Shown: positions 24,020-33,071, counted from the first letter of the stretch. The stretch is DNA of 38,667 bases from Pseudomonas quercus (GCF_012033695.1 NZ_JAAVJI010000020.1:1-38667); one strand, 5' to 3'. Numbers and translations are program-made. The notes: a model not told the origin generated them from the sequence alone.

Positions 24020-24815
24020 GGTGAGAGGCCCCTTCCTGCCAGCGGCGTAATACAGCGAGCACCTGCTCGGCCGTTTCGAGCGGGTGCTCCATGGGAAACA
24101 GATGCCCACCGGGCACCGAGTGAAATTCGCCACGCGCCAGGCGGCTGACATAGCGGGCATGATGGCGCCGAACCACGGTGCTAGCTTTGCCACACAGCAA
24201 GGCCAGGGGCAACGTGAGCAAGTGCGGCGGGCTGGGGCTCACATGAGGCACGCTTCGGTAAATGCGCAGCTCGATATCTGGCTCGAAAGCCAGGCGCCAT
24301 GCCTGCCCTTCCGCCACCAGGCCATGCTCAAGGTACGCTTCCAGGCATTCAGGGGTGAAAGGGCGGAACAAGGCTTTATCCGCAAAGTAGCGGCGGGCTT
24401 CCTCGTGGCTTGCAAAGCGTTCGCGGCGCCCTTGGGTGCGGCCTGCCGGAGTGATGTGGTCAATAAGCCCCAGGCGCTTGGCAGCATGGATCAGCCATTG
24501 ATCGCGCCGAGTCAGCAATGGCGAATCCAGCAACACAAGCCCTTTGTACAGTTCCGGGTGGCGTAACGCAGCGTGCAAGTGCAGCAGCCCGCCAAGGGAA
24601 TGGCCTACCCCCCACACGGGCGTGGGTTGGATACGTATGGCCTGTAGCAGTTCGTCCACCAGCAGTGCCCAGTTATCCTCTACTGGAAAAGAGGGATCAT
24701 GCCCGTGCTGCGGGAGGTACTGTACGCAAAACGCCGTCGCCAGCTTTGCCAACATAGGCCCATAGGTACCTGCTGGAAAACCATTGGCGTGGGCGAAGAA
24801 CAGGGTATCGGGCAT
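24012..24815 (-). CDS. Alpha/beta hydrolase
   Basis: 267 residues. It opens with TLFFAHANGFPAGTYGPML (oxyanion HANGF loop, typical of a particular Pseudomonas hydrolase group), with the nucleophile in GVGHSLGGLLHLHAA (Ser near residue 73) and a C-terminal His in VPGGHLFPMEHP near 246. The region between has a basic lid with HITPAGRTQGRRERF. Substrate unknown. It overlaps the next hydrolase gene by 8 nt and follows the thioesterase gene by 21 nt, which places it in the same transcript. Confidence 0.85.
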   Translation of the reverse strand: MPDTLFFAHANGFPAGTYGPMLAKLATAFCVQYLPQHGHDPSFPVEDNWALLVDELLQAIRIQPTPVWGVGHSLGGLLHLHAALRHPELYKGLVLLDSPLLTRRDQWLIHAAKRLGLIDHITPAGRTQGRRERFASHEEARRYFADKALFRPFTPECLEAYLEHGLVAEGQAWRLAFEPDIELRIYRSVPHVSPSPPHLLTLPLALLCGKASTVVRRHHARYVSRLARGEFHSVPGGHLFPMEHPLETAEQVLAVLRRWQEGASHHG

Positions 24816-24836
24816 GAAAGCGCCTTGGTAAACGGC

Positions 24837-25280
24837 TCAGGCCTTGGGTGGTTCCTGCCCCAGTGGCATCACCGCAACGGTGAGCCGGGAAATGCAACTG
24901 GGCTTGCCTTGGTCGTCTACCAGGCGAATATCCCATACATGGGTGCTGCGCCCTATGTGAACCGGCCGTGCTGTGGCGGTCACCCGCCCGTTGCGTACAC
25001 CCCGCAAGTGGTTGGCATTCACCTCCAGCCCCACACAATAAAAACGTGCCGGGTCAAGGCACAGCACGCTGGCCGTGGAGCCTACACTCTCAGCCAGGAC
25101 CACAGAGGCGCCTCCGTGGAGCAACCCGAACGGCTGGTGCGTACGGGAATCCACAGCCATGCTGGCGGTAATGAAGTCGTCGCCGAACGCTTCGAAACGA
25201 ATATCCAGCAGTTCGCCGATGCTCCCTTTCTGGCGGGCATTGATGGCTGCAAGGTCCGGCGCGGTATGCCACAGGCTCAT
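24837..25280 (-). CDS. Hotdog-fold acyl-CoA thioesterase (PaaI/YdiI type)
   Basis: 147 residues; GGAGA lies 8 nt before ATG 25280. The 4HBT motif is QPFGLLHGGASVVLAESVGSTAS, where the HGG turn binds CoA and the Glu of AES is the usual catalytic residue. VNANHLRGVRNGRVTATARPVHIGRSTHVWDIRLVDDQGK follows as the conserved beta region. YdiI/MenI enzymes cleave 1,4-dihydroxy-2-naphthoyl-CoA or broad acyl-CoAs. A Pseudomonas host uses ubiquinone, so a broad acyl-CoA role is more likely. Cytoplasmic; within the gpsA operon. Confidence 0.88.
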   Translation of the reverse strand: MSLWHTAPDLAAINARQKGSIGELLDIRFEAFGDDFITASMAVDSRTHQPFGLLHGGASVVLAESVGSTASVLCLDPARFYCVGLEVNANHLRGVRNGRVTATARPVHIGRSTHVWDIRLVDDQGKPSCISRLTVAVMPLGQEPPKA

Positions 25281-25293
25281 TGGGTACTCTCCT

Positions 25294-25764
25294 TCAGTGG
25301 CTGTGCTGCAGGCTGCGCAGCGTCATGAGCCCGGCAAGCGGCGCGGCGCCCTCAAAGCGTGCCAGGCTGGCAGTGCCCATGGCATAAGGTGACACGCGCT
25401 CTCCCCTGTCCAGCAACCCCAGCAGCATGCCTACCAGCGGCTGGTGGCTGACCAGCAGTACGTTGCCCAACCCCAACCGGTTCAGCTCAGTGATTACGTC
25501 ATCCGGATCACTGTCAGGGGTGAGCCAGCTTACCGTGTGCAGCTCTGCGGGTACTTCCAGAGTGGCTTGCACCAGTTGGGCCGTTTGTTGTGCGCGGGTA
25601 TAGGGGCTTGCCAGTATTCGCTGAACCGGCTCCCCCGCCAGGTGCGCAGCGCTGCGTAGCACCTGCTCTCGCCCACCTTTAGTCAGGGCGCGGGCCGAAT
25701 CAGGCGCTGTATTGGCCGCTTCCCCATGGCGCAGTATCCATACGGTGGTAGTGCCTTGGCTCAT
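25294..25764 (-). CDS. sixA: Phosphohistidine phosphatase SixA
   Basis: 156 residues with the histidine-phosphatase fold. WILRHGEAANTAPDSARALTKGGREQ has the RHG motif with the catalytic His near residue 13. LASPYTRAQQTAQL follows, and VLLVSHQPLVGMLLGLL carries the second His. In E. coli SixA dephosphorylates histidines of HPt-type domains and of the nitrogen phosphotransferase protein NPr. Its start overlaps the stop of the DUF4389 gene as ATGA. A hybrid kinase gene is only 1.6 kb away, but there is no direct evidence that they interact. Confidence 0.88.
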   Translation of the reverse strand: MSQGTTTVWILRHGEAANTAPDSARALTKGGREQVLRSAAHLAGEPVQRILASPYTRAQQTAQLVQATLEVPAELHTVSWLTPDSDPDDVITELNRLGLGNVLLVSHQPLVGMLLGLLDRGERVSPYAMGTASLARFEGAAPLAGLMTLRSLQHSH

Positions 25765-26144
25765 ACCGGCGGTTCCTGCTCACGGGCCGTACCTGTCGGG
25801 CCAGGGGCTGGGGTAACAGCGGCCGGTGCAACAGGTGGCTCGGCCGCCTCAGGGCGGCCCCCTAAAGGGCCGGACGAGGGCCAGCTCGAAAACGGCCAGG
25901 GCTTGGTTTCGGTATGAAAGCTACCGAACTGGCCAATCTGTGCCAGGTAGCGGCTGAGGCTGTCGCCGAAGCTCATGAGCGCAGCATTGGGTGCCCCATA
26001 AACCAGGCGACATATCAACTGCAGCAATACCAGCGCGCCCAGTATGAACTGCGCGATGTACCAGACCAGGGCGAACAGCAGCATCCAGAGGATGCGCAGC
26101 ACGATGGATTCCTGATCCGGGCTGAAGCGAGGCGGAGTGTTCAT
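25761..26144 (-). CDS. DUF4389-domain membrane protein
   Basis: 127 residues from ATG 26144, with GAGGAAC upstream. One long hydrophobic stretch (IVLRILWMLLFALVWYIAQFILGALVLLQLICRLVYG, residues about 14-50) probably makes two membrane passes. SFGDSLSRYLAQIGQFGSFHTETKPWPF then follows, the DUF4389 signature. The tail is Pro/Ala-rich and low in complexity. Function is unknown; in pseudomonads it accompanies gpsA and sixA. The start is 10 bp after the gpsA stop codon. Confidence 0.85.
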   Translation of the reverse strand: MNTPPRFSPDQESIVLRILWMLLFALVWYIAQFILGALVLLQLICRLVYGAPNAALMSFGDSLSRYLAQIGQFGSFHTETKPWPFSSWPSSGPLGGRPEAAEPPVAPAAVTPAPGPTGTAREQEPPV

Positions 26145-26154
26145 GACGGGTTCC

Positions 26155-27180
26155 TCAAATGAAGCCGGTGGTGGGGATGAAATCCACATCTGTCTTGGGT
26201 TCGCCAGCCATCAACAGCTCGATGACCTGCTCAAGGGTGCGCCCTTCAAACAGAATGGCATGCAACCCGGCGACAAGGGGCATATAGACACTCAGCTGCG
26301 CGGCCCGAGCCTTGAGCACCTTGAGCGTATTCACGCCCTCTGCCACCTCGCCCAGACGCGTCACGGCTTCGTCCAGGCTCAAGCCTTGCCCAAGGGCAAA
26401 GCCCACTTGATAGTTTCGGCTCTTGGGAGACGAGCAGGTCACAATCAGGTCCCCTACCCCAGCCAGCCCCAGGAACGTCATAGGGTTCGCGCCCTGGCTT
26501 ACGGCGAACCGCGTCATTTCTGCCAGCGCGCGTGTAATGAGCATGCTGCGAGTGTTTTCACCCATGTTCAGCGCCGCGGCCAGGCCTGCAATAATGGCAT
26601 AGACGTTTTTCAACGCACCGCCCAACTCGACACCAAAACGGTCGCTGCTGGCGTACACCCGGAAGCGGCGACCGTGAAGCGCGTGCTGCACGGCCGAGCA
26701 CAACGCCTCATCAGCACTGGCCACAACCGTGGCCGTCAATTCGTGTTCGGCGATTTCACGCGCCAGGTTAGGGCCCGAGATCACCCCCAGCCGTGCCTGG
26801 GGTACGATTTCCTCAAGAATTTCGCTCATCAGCTTGAAGGTGCCCGCTTCGATGCCTTTGGTGAGGCTCACCAGCATTTTGCCGGCCAGCACAGGCGCAT
26901 GGGGCGCCAGCACTGTGCGCAGTGCGCTGGAAGGCAGGGCAACGAACAGCAGTTCAGTGCCCGCTAGCACCTGAGCCAGGTCGGTGACTGGCTCTACCAG
27001 CGGGTGCAACGGCACGCCCTTGAGGTAGCGAGGGTTTTCCCGTCGGGTTCGCATGGCCTCGGCTTGCACCGGATCGCGCATCCACTGCCATACCCTGTGG
27101 CCATTTTCACCTAGCAGGTTCGCCACTGCGGTGCCAAAGCTGCCGCCACCGAGTACGGCGATCGGTTGCTGTTCAGACAT
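26155..27180 (-). CDS. gpsA: Glycerol-3-phosphate dehydrogenase [NAD(P)+]
   Basis: 341 residues from ATG 27180, with GGAAGG 5 nt upstream; a longer frame to 27294 has no such signal. The nucleotide-binding loop is IAVLGGGSFGTAVANLLGENGH. The conserved SLTKGIE and ISGPNLAREI follow, and the catalytic Lys is in GGALKNVYAI with AAALNMGENTRSMLITRAL after it. It reduces dihydroxyacetone phosphate to sn-glycerol 3-phosphate in the cytoplasm for phospholipid synthesis. It is the first gene of an eight-gene minus-strand operon and is divergent from the hybrid kinase. Confidence 0.95.
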   Translation of the reverse strand: MSEQQPIAVLGGGSFGTAVANLLGENGHRVWQWMRDPVQAEAMRTRRENPRYLKGVPLHPLVEPVTDLAQVLAGTELLFVALPSSALRTVLAPHAPVLAGKMLVSLTKGIEAGTFKLMSEILEEIVPQARLGVISGPNLAREIAEHELTATVVASADEALCSAVQHALHGRRFRVYASSDRFGVELGGALKNVYAIIAGLAAALNMGENTRSMLITRALAEMTRFAVSQGANPMTFLGLAGVGDLIVTCSSPKSRNYQVGFALGQGLSLDEAVTRLGEVAEGVNTLKVLKARAAQLSVYMPLVAGLHAILFEGRTLEQVIELLMAGEPKTDVDFIPTTGFI

Positions 27181-27352
27181 AAGACCTTCCATTGGAACCT
27201 TAATAAGCAGGCGTTCATTATACGGAGCGCCGGTGTCAGGGCCAGCCCTGGGATGACTGATCTGGCAACACCGATTATCGCCCGATACCTGCAAGATAGC
27301 TGGCAGTTCTGGAAATGTTCCAGATCCCGCGTAATATGCCCGCTTCCCTGTG

Positions 27353-29311
27353 ATGCCATTAAAAAGCGATCAGCATGCCGCACGCCGCCGCCGAGTATTC
27401 TTGCCAGTGAACCTCCGATGGACGGGGGACATTCACGCCAGGACGCAACTCATCAGCCTGGGCCCTGCCCTGCTGTTGACGCTGCTGCTCATTTTCTTCT
27501 TTACCTTTGTACGGATCCAGGACCTGCGTCAGGAAATGACGCATACCGGCCAACTGATTGCCAACCAACTGGCCCCTGCGGCCGAGTACGGTGTGCTTTC
27601 GGGCAAGACCGAGGTGCTCGATGGGTTGCTGCGTGCGACGTTGAATAACCCTCACGTGCGCTTCCTGGAGATACAGGGGCGTGACGACAGCGTCCTGATG
27701 TACCTGGAGCAACGCTCGGACGGCCGCACGTCCACACGGCCGGCCCAGGTATTTCAGGCGCCCATTCGCCTTCAGCGCTACCTGGGCGCTGACGACGCTG
27801 CACACGATGCTTCAACCCTGCATACGGACGACTACCTGGGCCGGGTGGTTGTGGGCATGTCCGATGATGTATTCAACCAGCGCCAGCAAGAGATTCTGCT
27901 CAAGGCAGGGGTGCTGGCGCTGTTTACGCTAGTCGTGACCTTTCTGCTGGCACGGCGCCTTTCTCGCGGGCTCTCTCAGCCGATTCGAGACATGGGGGCT
28001 GCGGTAAAAGCCATTCGCCAGGGCGACTTCAAGGCCACGCTCCCTGTAGAAGTCAACAGTGAGCTGGGCGCACTGGCGCAGCATATCAACGACCTGGCCC
28101 AGGGGCTTGAACAAGCCAGCCGCGAGCAACGCGAGGCCATGCAGCAGTTGATTCAGACACGCGAGGAGGCCGAGCGGGCGAACAATGCCAAGACAGAGTT
28201 CCTGGCCATGATGAGCCATGAACTGCGCACGCCTATGAATGGCGTTCTAGGCATGCTCCAGTTGCTGGAAACCACCCGGCTCAACGACGAGCAGCATGAA
28301 TATGCCGCGCTGGCCACGCAGTCCACTGAACATTTGCTCAAAGTGATCAATGACATTCTCGATTTTTCCCGTATCGAGCGCACAGGCCTGGAACTGGAAC
28401 ACATACCCTTCAACCTGGCTGAGCTGTTTACAGAGTGCGTCCACTCTTTCCAGCACAGCGCCCAACAAAGTGGGCTGGCGCTCACACTTGACGCCGACCC
28501 GGGCTTCGCTGCATGGGAGGTGTCTGGGGACCCTACCCGCATTCGCCAAGTGCTGGTCAACCTGATCGGCAATGCCCTGAAATTCACCGAACACGGCAGC
28601 ATACGCATCCAAGCCCGCTGCCAGGTGCTGGACGAGCGGTTGATATGGCTCAGTTGCAAGGTGATCGATACTGGCATTGGTATCGATCCCGAAGAAATCG
28701 AACGCATGTTCGTGGCCTTCCAGCAAGCTGACAGCTCCATCTCAAGGCGCTATGGCGGTACCGGCCTGGGCTTGCCGATCGCACGCAACCTGGCCGAACG
28801 CATGGGTGGAACCTTGCGTGCCAGCAGCAATGGCGGGCAGGGTTCAATATTTGCACTTGAAATGCCGCTAGCGTTGAGCCAGACACCGGTGCGGGCCAAG
28901 GAAAAGCCAGCCCCCGCATCCCGAACCAACGACGCCGCCAATGGTCAGAACCATCACGTTTTGCTGGTTGAGGACAACCCTGTCAACCAGACGGTCATCG
29001 AAGCCATGCTCAGAAGCCTGGGCTATGAAGTGAGTGTCGTTGCCGATGGCGCACAGGCGGTGGACAGTGTCCGGGCACAGCGCTTCGATGCCGTTTTGAT
29101 GGACTGCCGGCTGCCGGTGGTGGATGGCTACGAAAGTACTCGGCGCATTCGTCGCTTGCCAGAGCGCCATGGCCTGCCCATCATTGCCTTGACGGCCAAC
29201 GCCTTGCTGGGTGATCGAGAGGCATGCCTGGAAGCCGGCATGGATGACTACCTTGCCAAGCCGTTCAAACGCACCGACCTGCAGCAGTTGCTGCAGCAAT
29301 GGCTGGCATGA
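27353..29311 (+). CDS. Hybrid sensor histidine kinase/response regulator
   Basis: 652 residues from ATG 27353 (a GTG directly before it is in frame). A membrane helix at about 36-54 is followed by a periplasmic CHASE8-like sensor region (about 55-185) and a second helix at about 185-203. HAMP follows (RRLSRGLSQPIRDM...), then a coiled coil, HisKA with the phospho-accepting His in MMSHELRTPMNGVLGM (about 289), and HATPase with NLIGNALKF, DTGIGI and YGGTGLGL. The C-terminal receiver domain has EDNPVNQ and the phospho-acceptor in AVLMDCRLPVVDGYE (Asp about 584), with Lys in LAKPFKR. It resembles BarA/GacS in layout but lacks the C-terminal HPt domain. Output through a separate HPt protein is therefore expected. 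Signal unknown. Confidence 0.92.
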   Translation: MPLKSDQHAARRRRVFLPVNLRWTGDIHARTQLISLGPALLLTLLLIFFFTFVRIQDLRQEMTHTGQLIANQLAPAAEYGVLSGKTEVLDGLLRATLNNPHVRFLEIQGRDDSVLMYLEQRSDGRTSTRPAQVFQAPIRLQRYLGADDAAHDASTLHTDDYLGRVVVGMSDDVFNQRQQEILLKAGVLALFTLVVTFLLARRLSRGLSQPIRDMGAAVKAIRQGDFKATLPVEVNSELGALAQHINDLAQGLEQASREQREAMQQLIQTREEAERANNAKTEFLAMMSHELRTPMNGVLGMLQLLETTRLNDEQHEYAALATQSTEHLLKVINDILDFSRIERTGLELEHIPFNLAELFTECVHSFQHSAQQSGLALTLDADPGFAAWEVSGDPTRIRQVLVNLIGNALKFTEHGSIRIQARCQVLDERLIWLSCKVIDTGIGIDPEEIERMFVAFQQADSSISRRYGGTGLGLPIARNLAERMGGTLRASSNGGQGSIFALEMPLALSQTPVRAKEKPAPASRTNDAANGQNHHVLLVEDNPVNQTVIEAMLRSLGYEVSVVADGAQAVDSVRAQRFDAVLMDCRLPVVDGYESTRRIRRLPERHGLPIIALTANALLGDREACLEAGMDDYLAKPFKRTDLQQLLQQWLA

Positions 29312-29563
29312 GCGACGGCAGGCCAAGCCTGCCCAGCAGCAGGCAACGGTGTTACAGTGCGGCGGCTTGCGGCACGCGCCTTTCAATCCAGCGTGCGCCA
29401 GGCCACATATTACCAAACGGGCGGCGGGCAACCCTTTTGCCGCCCTGTGACTTTAACCACGACGCATTAGTCTATGACTAGGCTGCCGGCCTGGGAACCT
29501 GCCCTTTTTTGCCGGCCGGGATGATTTGCCCCCTGCCAAGGCAGGGACCACTGAGGAGCTCGC

Positions 29564-30079
29564 ATGACCAAACAACACGCCTTTACTCGGGAAGACCTGC
29601 TGCGCTGCAGTCGCGGCGAGCTGTTCGGCCCAGGTAACGCGCAATTGCCCGCCCCTAACATGCTGATGGTAGACCGCATCGTCCACATCAGCGAGGAAGG
29701 CGGCAAATACGGCAAGGGTGAATTGGTCGCTGAGCTGGATATCAACCCTGACCTGTGGTTCTTCGCGTGCCATTTCGAAGGGGATCCGGTCATGCCCGGT
29801 TGCCTGGGCCTGGATGCCATGTGGCAGCTGGTCGGTTTCTTCCTGGGCTGGCAAGGCTTGCCAGGGCGCGGGCGCGCGCTGGGTTCAGGCGAGGTCAAAT
29901 TCTTTGGCCAGGTACTGCCTACCGCCAAGCAGGTGACCTACAACATTCATATCAAGCGCGTCCTCAAGGGCAAGCTGAACCTGGCCATCGCAGATGGTTC
30001 GGTCAGCGTCGACGGTCGCGAGATCTATACCGCCGAAGGCCTTCGGGTCGGCGTTTTCACGTCCACTGACAACTTCTAA
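29564..30079 (+). CDS. fabA: 3-hydroxydecanoyl-ACP dehydratase/isomerase
   Basis: 171 residues with GAGGAG upstream. The catalytic region is WFFACHFEGDPVMPGCLGLDAMWQLVGFFLGW; His of CHFEGDPVMPG (about 70) and Asp of GLDAMW (about 84) are the active-site residues. The enzyme dehydrates 3-hydroxydecanoyl-ACP and isomerises trans-2- to cis-3-decenoyl-ACP, the branch point to unsaturated fatty acids. fabB starts 11 bp after it, so both are one operon. Upstream (29312-29563) is a promoter region with a small palindrome, TAGTC-TAT-GACTA at 29468-29480, whose regulator is unknown. Confidence 0.97.
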   Translation: MTKQHAFTREDLLRCSRGELFGPGNAQLPAPNMLMVDRIVHISEEGGKYGKGELVAELDINPDLWFFACHFEGDPVMPGCLGLDAMWQLVGFFLGWQGLPGRGRALGSGEVKFFGQVLPTAKQVTYNIHIKRVLKGKLNLAIADGSVSVDGREIYTAEGLRVGVFTSTDNF

Positions 30080-30090
30080 GGGTTATTTGC

Positions 30091-31311
30091 ATGCGCCGCG
30101 TCGTTATCACGGGTCTAGGCATCGTTTCATGCCTGGGCAATGACAAAGACACCGTTTCCGCCAACCTGCGCGCAAACCGTCCCGGCATCCGCTTCAACCC
30201 GGAATACGCCGAAATGGGACTGCGCAGCCATGTTTCCGGCTCGGTAGACCTCAACCTTGAAGAGCTGATCGACCGCAAGGTGTTCCGCTTCGTAGGCCAC
30301 GCCGCTGCCTATGCCTACCTGGCCATGCAGCAGGCCATTAAAGACTCCGGCCTGTCCGAAGACCAGGTGTCCAACCCGCGCACCGGCCTGATTGCCGGTT
30401 CTGGTGGAGCTTCAACCCTCAACCAGATGGAAGCCTTGGACATCCTTCGCGAGAAGGGCGTGAAACGTGTAGGGCCGTACCGCGTTACCCGCACCATGAG
30501 CAGCACGGTGTCTGCCTGCCTTGCGACGCCCTTCAAGATCAAGGGCCTGAACTATTCCATTGCATCCGCGTGCGCCACCAGTGCGCACTGCATCGGTGCG
30601 GCCATGGAGCAGATCCAACTGGGCAAGCAGGACGTCGTATTCGCGGGGGGCGGCGAGGAAGAACACTGGAGCCAGTCGTTCCTGTTCGACGCTATGGGCG
30701 CATTGTCGTCTCAATACAATGACACCCCTGAAAAAGCCTCCCGCGCATACGATGCAAAGCGTGACGGTTTCGTCATCGCTGGCGGTGGCGGCATGGTCGT
30801 AGTCGAAGAACTGGAGCATGCCTTGGCCCGCGGCGCGAAGATCTACGCCGAAGTTGTAGGCTATGGCGCCACGTCCGATGGCTACGACATGGTTGCGCCA
30901 AGTGGTGAAGGTGCCATCCGCTGCATGCAGCAGGCCCTGGCCACCGTCGACACGCCGATCGACTACCTCAATACCCACGGCACGTCCACGCCGGTTGGGG
31001 ATGTGGCGGAAATCCGTGGTGTGCGTGAAGTCTTCAAGGACAAGGCGCCTGCCATCAGCTCTACGAAGAGCCTGTCGGGGCACTCCCTCGGTGCTGCAGG
31101 CGTTCACGAGGCGATCTACTGCATGCTGATGATGGAAGGCAACTTCATTGCCGGTTCTGCCAACATCGACGAGCTGGACCCTGAGGTGGCCGACATGCCT
31201 ATCCTGCGTGAGACGCGCGAGAACGTGCAGCTCAACACGGTGATGAGCAACAGCTTCGGCTTTGGCGGCACCAATGCCACCTTGGTGCTTAAGCGCTGGG
31301 AAGGTAAGTAA
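30091..31311 (+). CDS. fabB: Beta-ketoacyl-ACP synthase I
   Basis: 406 residues. The nucleophile Cys is in SIASACATSAHCIGAAMEQI (about 163). The two histidines are in LNTHGTSTPVGDVAE (about 298) and KSLSGHSLGAAGVHE (about 333). NSFGFGGTNATLVL closes the active site. It elongates cis-3-decenoyl-ACP made by FabA and other acyl-ACPs by condensation with malonyl-ACP. It is co-transcribed with fabA and followed by a UUCG-loop terminator. Confidence 0.97.
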   Translation: MRRVVITGLGIVSCLGNDKDTVSANLRANRPGIRFNPEYAEMGLRSHVSGSVDLNLEELIDRKVFRFVGHAAAYAYLAMQQAIKDSGLSEDQVSNPRTGLIAGSGGASTLNQMEALDILREKGVKRVGPYRVTRTMSSTVSACLATPFKIKGLNYSIASACATSAHCIGAAMEQIQLGKQDVVFAGGGEEEHWSQSFLFDAMGALSSQYNDTPEKASRAYDAKRDGFVIAGGGGMVVVEELEHALARGAKIYAEVVGYGATSDGYDMVAPSGEGAIRCMQQALATVDTPIDYLNTHGTSTPVGDVAEIRGVREVFKDKAPAISSTKSLSGHSLGAAGVHEAIYCMLMMEGNFIAGSANIDELDPEVADMPILRETRENVQLNTVMSNSFGFGGTNATLVLKRWEGK

Positions 31312-31314
31312 GGC

Positions 31315-31339
31315 GCAAGCTGCAAGCTGCAAGCTGCAA
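31315..31339. repeat. Short tandem repeat (GCAAGCT)x3.5
   Basis: Three full 7-bp units and four further bases lie directly after the fabB stop codon, before the terminator stem. Copy number could vary by slippage, with no coding effect. Confidence 0.7.
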
Positions 31340-31344
31340 ATGGG

Positions 31345-31375
31345 CCCTCGCTTCGGCGGGGGTTCGTTGTTTTAG
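31345..31375 (+). terminator. Terminator of fabAB
   Basis: CCCTCGC-TTCG-GCGGGGG forms a 7-bp stem with a UUCG tetraloop, followed by TTCGTTGTTTT. Confidence 0.8.
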
Positions 31376-31461
31376 GGCCTGATCACTAGCAGCCTAGGCC
31401 AGGGGCCGTAAGCCTAATCAATTGGAGGTACACTGGGTTTTCTTCTTTATCGGAGCTTCCC

Positions 31462-32340
31462 ATGGCCATCGCCCAGGTGATTACCCCCCGGCAGGAAAAC
31501 GTTGGAGGCCAGCCTATTCTGCGCCCGCTACCTTCCCCAGGGTGCCGCAGCGTTGGCCCCTTTGTCTTCTTCGATTACATCCTGCCCCATGACTACCCGC
31601 CTGGGCAGGGCATCAACATTCACCAACACCCTCACATAGGCCTTTCCACACTCACCTACCTGTTCGAGGGTGAACTGCTGCACAAGGACAGCCTGGGTTC
31701 CGAGGAGCGTGTGCGCCCAGGCGATGTGAGCTGGATGACGGCTGGCAATGGCATTGCCCATATCGAACGCACGCCCGATGACCTGCGGGGCGCTGGAAGC
31801 CGCCTGCATGGCCTGCAAGTATGGCTCGCCATGCCCAAGCCCAAGGAACAGGATGCCCCCACTTACCACTACTTCGAAGCGGATGAGCTGCCCTCCAAAA
31901 CCGAACAGGGGGTGCAGATCACTGTGATAGCCGGGCACGGGTTTCGGCTGATATCACCCGTACCGGTTCACAGCCCCACCCTCTATGCCATCGTCGAGAT
32001 GCAACCAGGTAGCACGCTGCTGATCCCGGACGAACACAGTGAACGTGCCGTTTTCCTGCTGGAAGGGGATGCCCGGCTGGGGGCAGATAGGCTGCAAACG
32101 CATACGTTGGCAGTGATGCAGGAAGGCGTTGAATCGAGCCTGAGCACAACCCACGGGGGCCGGCTAATACTGGCGGGTGGTGAGGCACTGGATGGGGCAC
32201 GGCGCATGAACTGGAATTTCGTGGCCAGCGACCCCGCACTCATTGAACGCGCCCGCGCCCAGTGGGCAGTGGGCGATTGGCCAGAAGTGCCAGGGGAAGC
32301 CGGGCGAGTTGAATTACCTGGCCCGGCGAAGCGCGATTAA
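31462..32340 (+). CDS. Pirin family protein
   Basis: 292 residues with CGGAG upstream. The pirin N-terminal cupin has FVFFDYILPHDYPPGQGINIHQHPHIGLSTLTYLFEGELLHKDSLGS. The metal-binding residues are in HQHPHIG (three His), with WMTAGNGIAHIERTP as the second cupin motif. A second, weaker cupin with HSERAVFLLEGDARLG lies in the C-terminal half. Some pirins are quercetin dioxygenases and others act in regulation, so the role here is open. Its end overlaps the convergent dienelactone hydrolase gene by 4 nt. Confidence 0.9.
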   Translation: MAIAQVITPRQENVGGQPILRPLPSPGCRSVGPFVFFDYILPHDYPPGQGINIHQHPHIGLSTLTYLFEGELLHKDSLGSEERVRPGDVSWMTAGNGIAHIERTPDDLRGAGSRLHGLQVWLAMPKPKEQDAPTYHYFEADELPSKTEQGVQITVIAGHGFRLISPVPVHSPTLYAIVEMQPGSTLLIPDEHSERAVFLLEGDARLGADRLQTHTLAVMQEGVESSLSTTHGGRLILAGGEALDGARRMNWNFVASDPALIERARAQWAVGDWPEVPGEAGRVELPGPAKRD

Positions 32341-33071
32341 AGCGCTGGCTTGAACACTTCGGCGAACAGGTTGTACATGGTCTGGAACGCGCGGTCAGAG
32401 ACTTTTTTATCGTACATCTGCTTGCCTGGGGTGTTGGCCTCAGGGTCTGTGAACGAATGGTAGGCGCCACCGTAGCTGATCAGCTGCCAATCGACCTTGG
32501 CAGCGTTCATTTCTTCGATAAACGCTGGCAACTGCTCAGAGGGCACCAGCGGATCGGCATCGCCGTGCATGGCCAGTACTGCACCCTTGATATTGTTGGC
32601 ATCGGCCGGGTTCGGAGTGTCCAGGGTGCCATGGAAGGATACGGCTGCCTTGAGCGGCGCACCATCACGGGCCAGGTCCAGTGCACAGCAGCCACCGAAG
32701 CAGAACCCGAAGCTGCCCAGGTTGGCACTGTCCACAGAGGCTAGGCTCTGGGAGGTCAGTTCGGCCAAGGCCGCTTGCATGCGGGTGCGCAACAGGCCGC
32801 GGTCGTTCTTGATCGGCATCATGGCAGCCAGGGCTCCATCAGCGTTCTGCGGGCGTACAGCCTGCCCATACAGGTCAGCCAGCAATACCACGTAGCCTTG
32901 GGAAGCTACCGCCTGAGCAATGCGCTCGGCACCGGCGGAAACACCCATCCAGTTAGGGGCCATGACCAGGCCTGGGCGTGACGACTTGATGTCTGCATCA
33001 AACACTAGCCGGCTTTCGAAGGCAGTGCCATCTATGTCGTAGCTCAACGACTCAACAGTAATGGTGCTCAT
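32337..33071 (-). CDS. Dienelactone hydrolase family protein
   Basis: 244 residues. The nucleophile Cys is in LGSFGFCFGGCCALDLA, the acid in MHGDADPLVP and the His in SYGGAYHSFTDPEAN, giving the Cys-Asp-His triad of dienelactone hydrolases. GLVMAPNWMGV is the N-terminal oxyanion region. No chlorocatechol or other aromatic genes are adjacent, so the natural substrate is unknown. It lies 92 bp downstream of htpG beyond a terminator and is probably transcribed on its own. Convergent overlap of 4 nt with the pirin gene. Confidence 0.9.
   Translation of the reverse strand: MSTITVESLSYDIDGTAFESRLVFDADIKSSRPGLVMAPNWMGVSAGAERIAQAVASQGYVVLLADLYGQAVRPQNADGALAAMMPIKNDRGLLRTRMQAALAELTSQSLASVDSANLGSFGFCFGGCCALDLARDGAPLKAAVSFHGTLDTPNPADANNIKGAVLAMHGDADPLVPSEQLPAFIEEMNAAKVDWQLISYGGAYHSFTDPEANTPGKQMYDKKVSDRAFQTMYNLFAEVFKPAL

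Noticed and set aside
29468..29480. Palindrome TAGTC-TAT-GACTA upstream of fabA as a proven operator
   Set aside because: It is short and matches no regulator site I can name; mentioned only within the fabA entry.
30412..31332. 306-codon minus-strand frame
   Set aside because: Antisense to fabB, whose active-site motifs are all intact.
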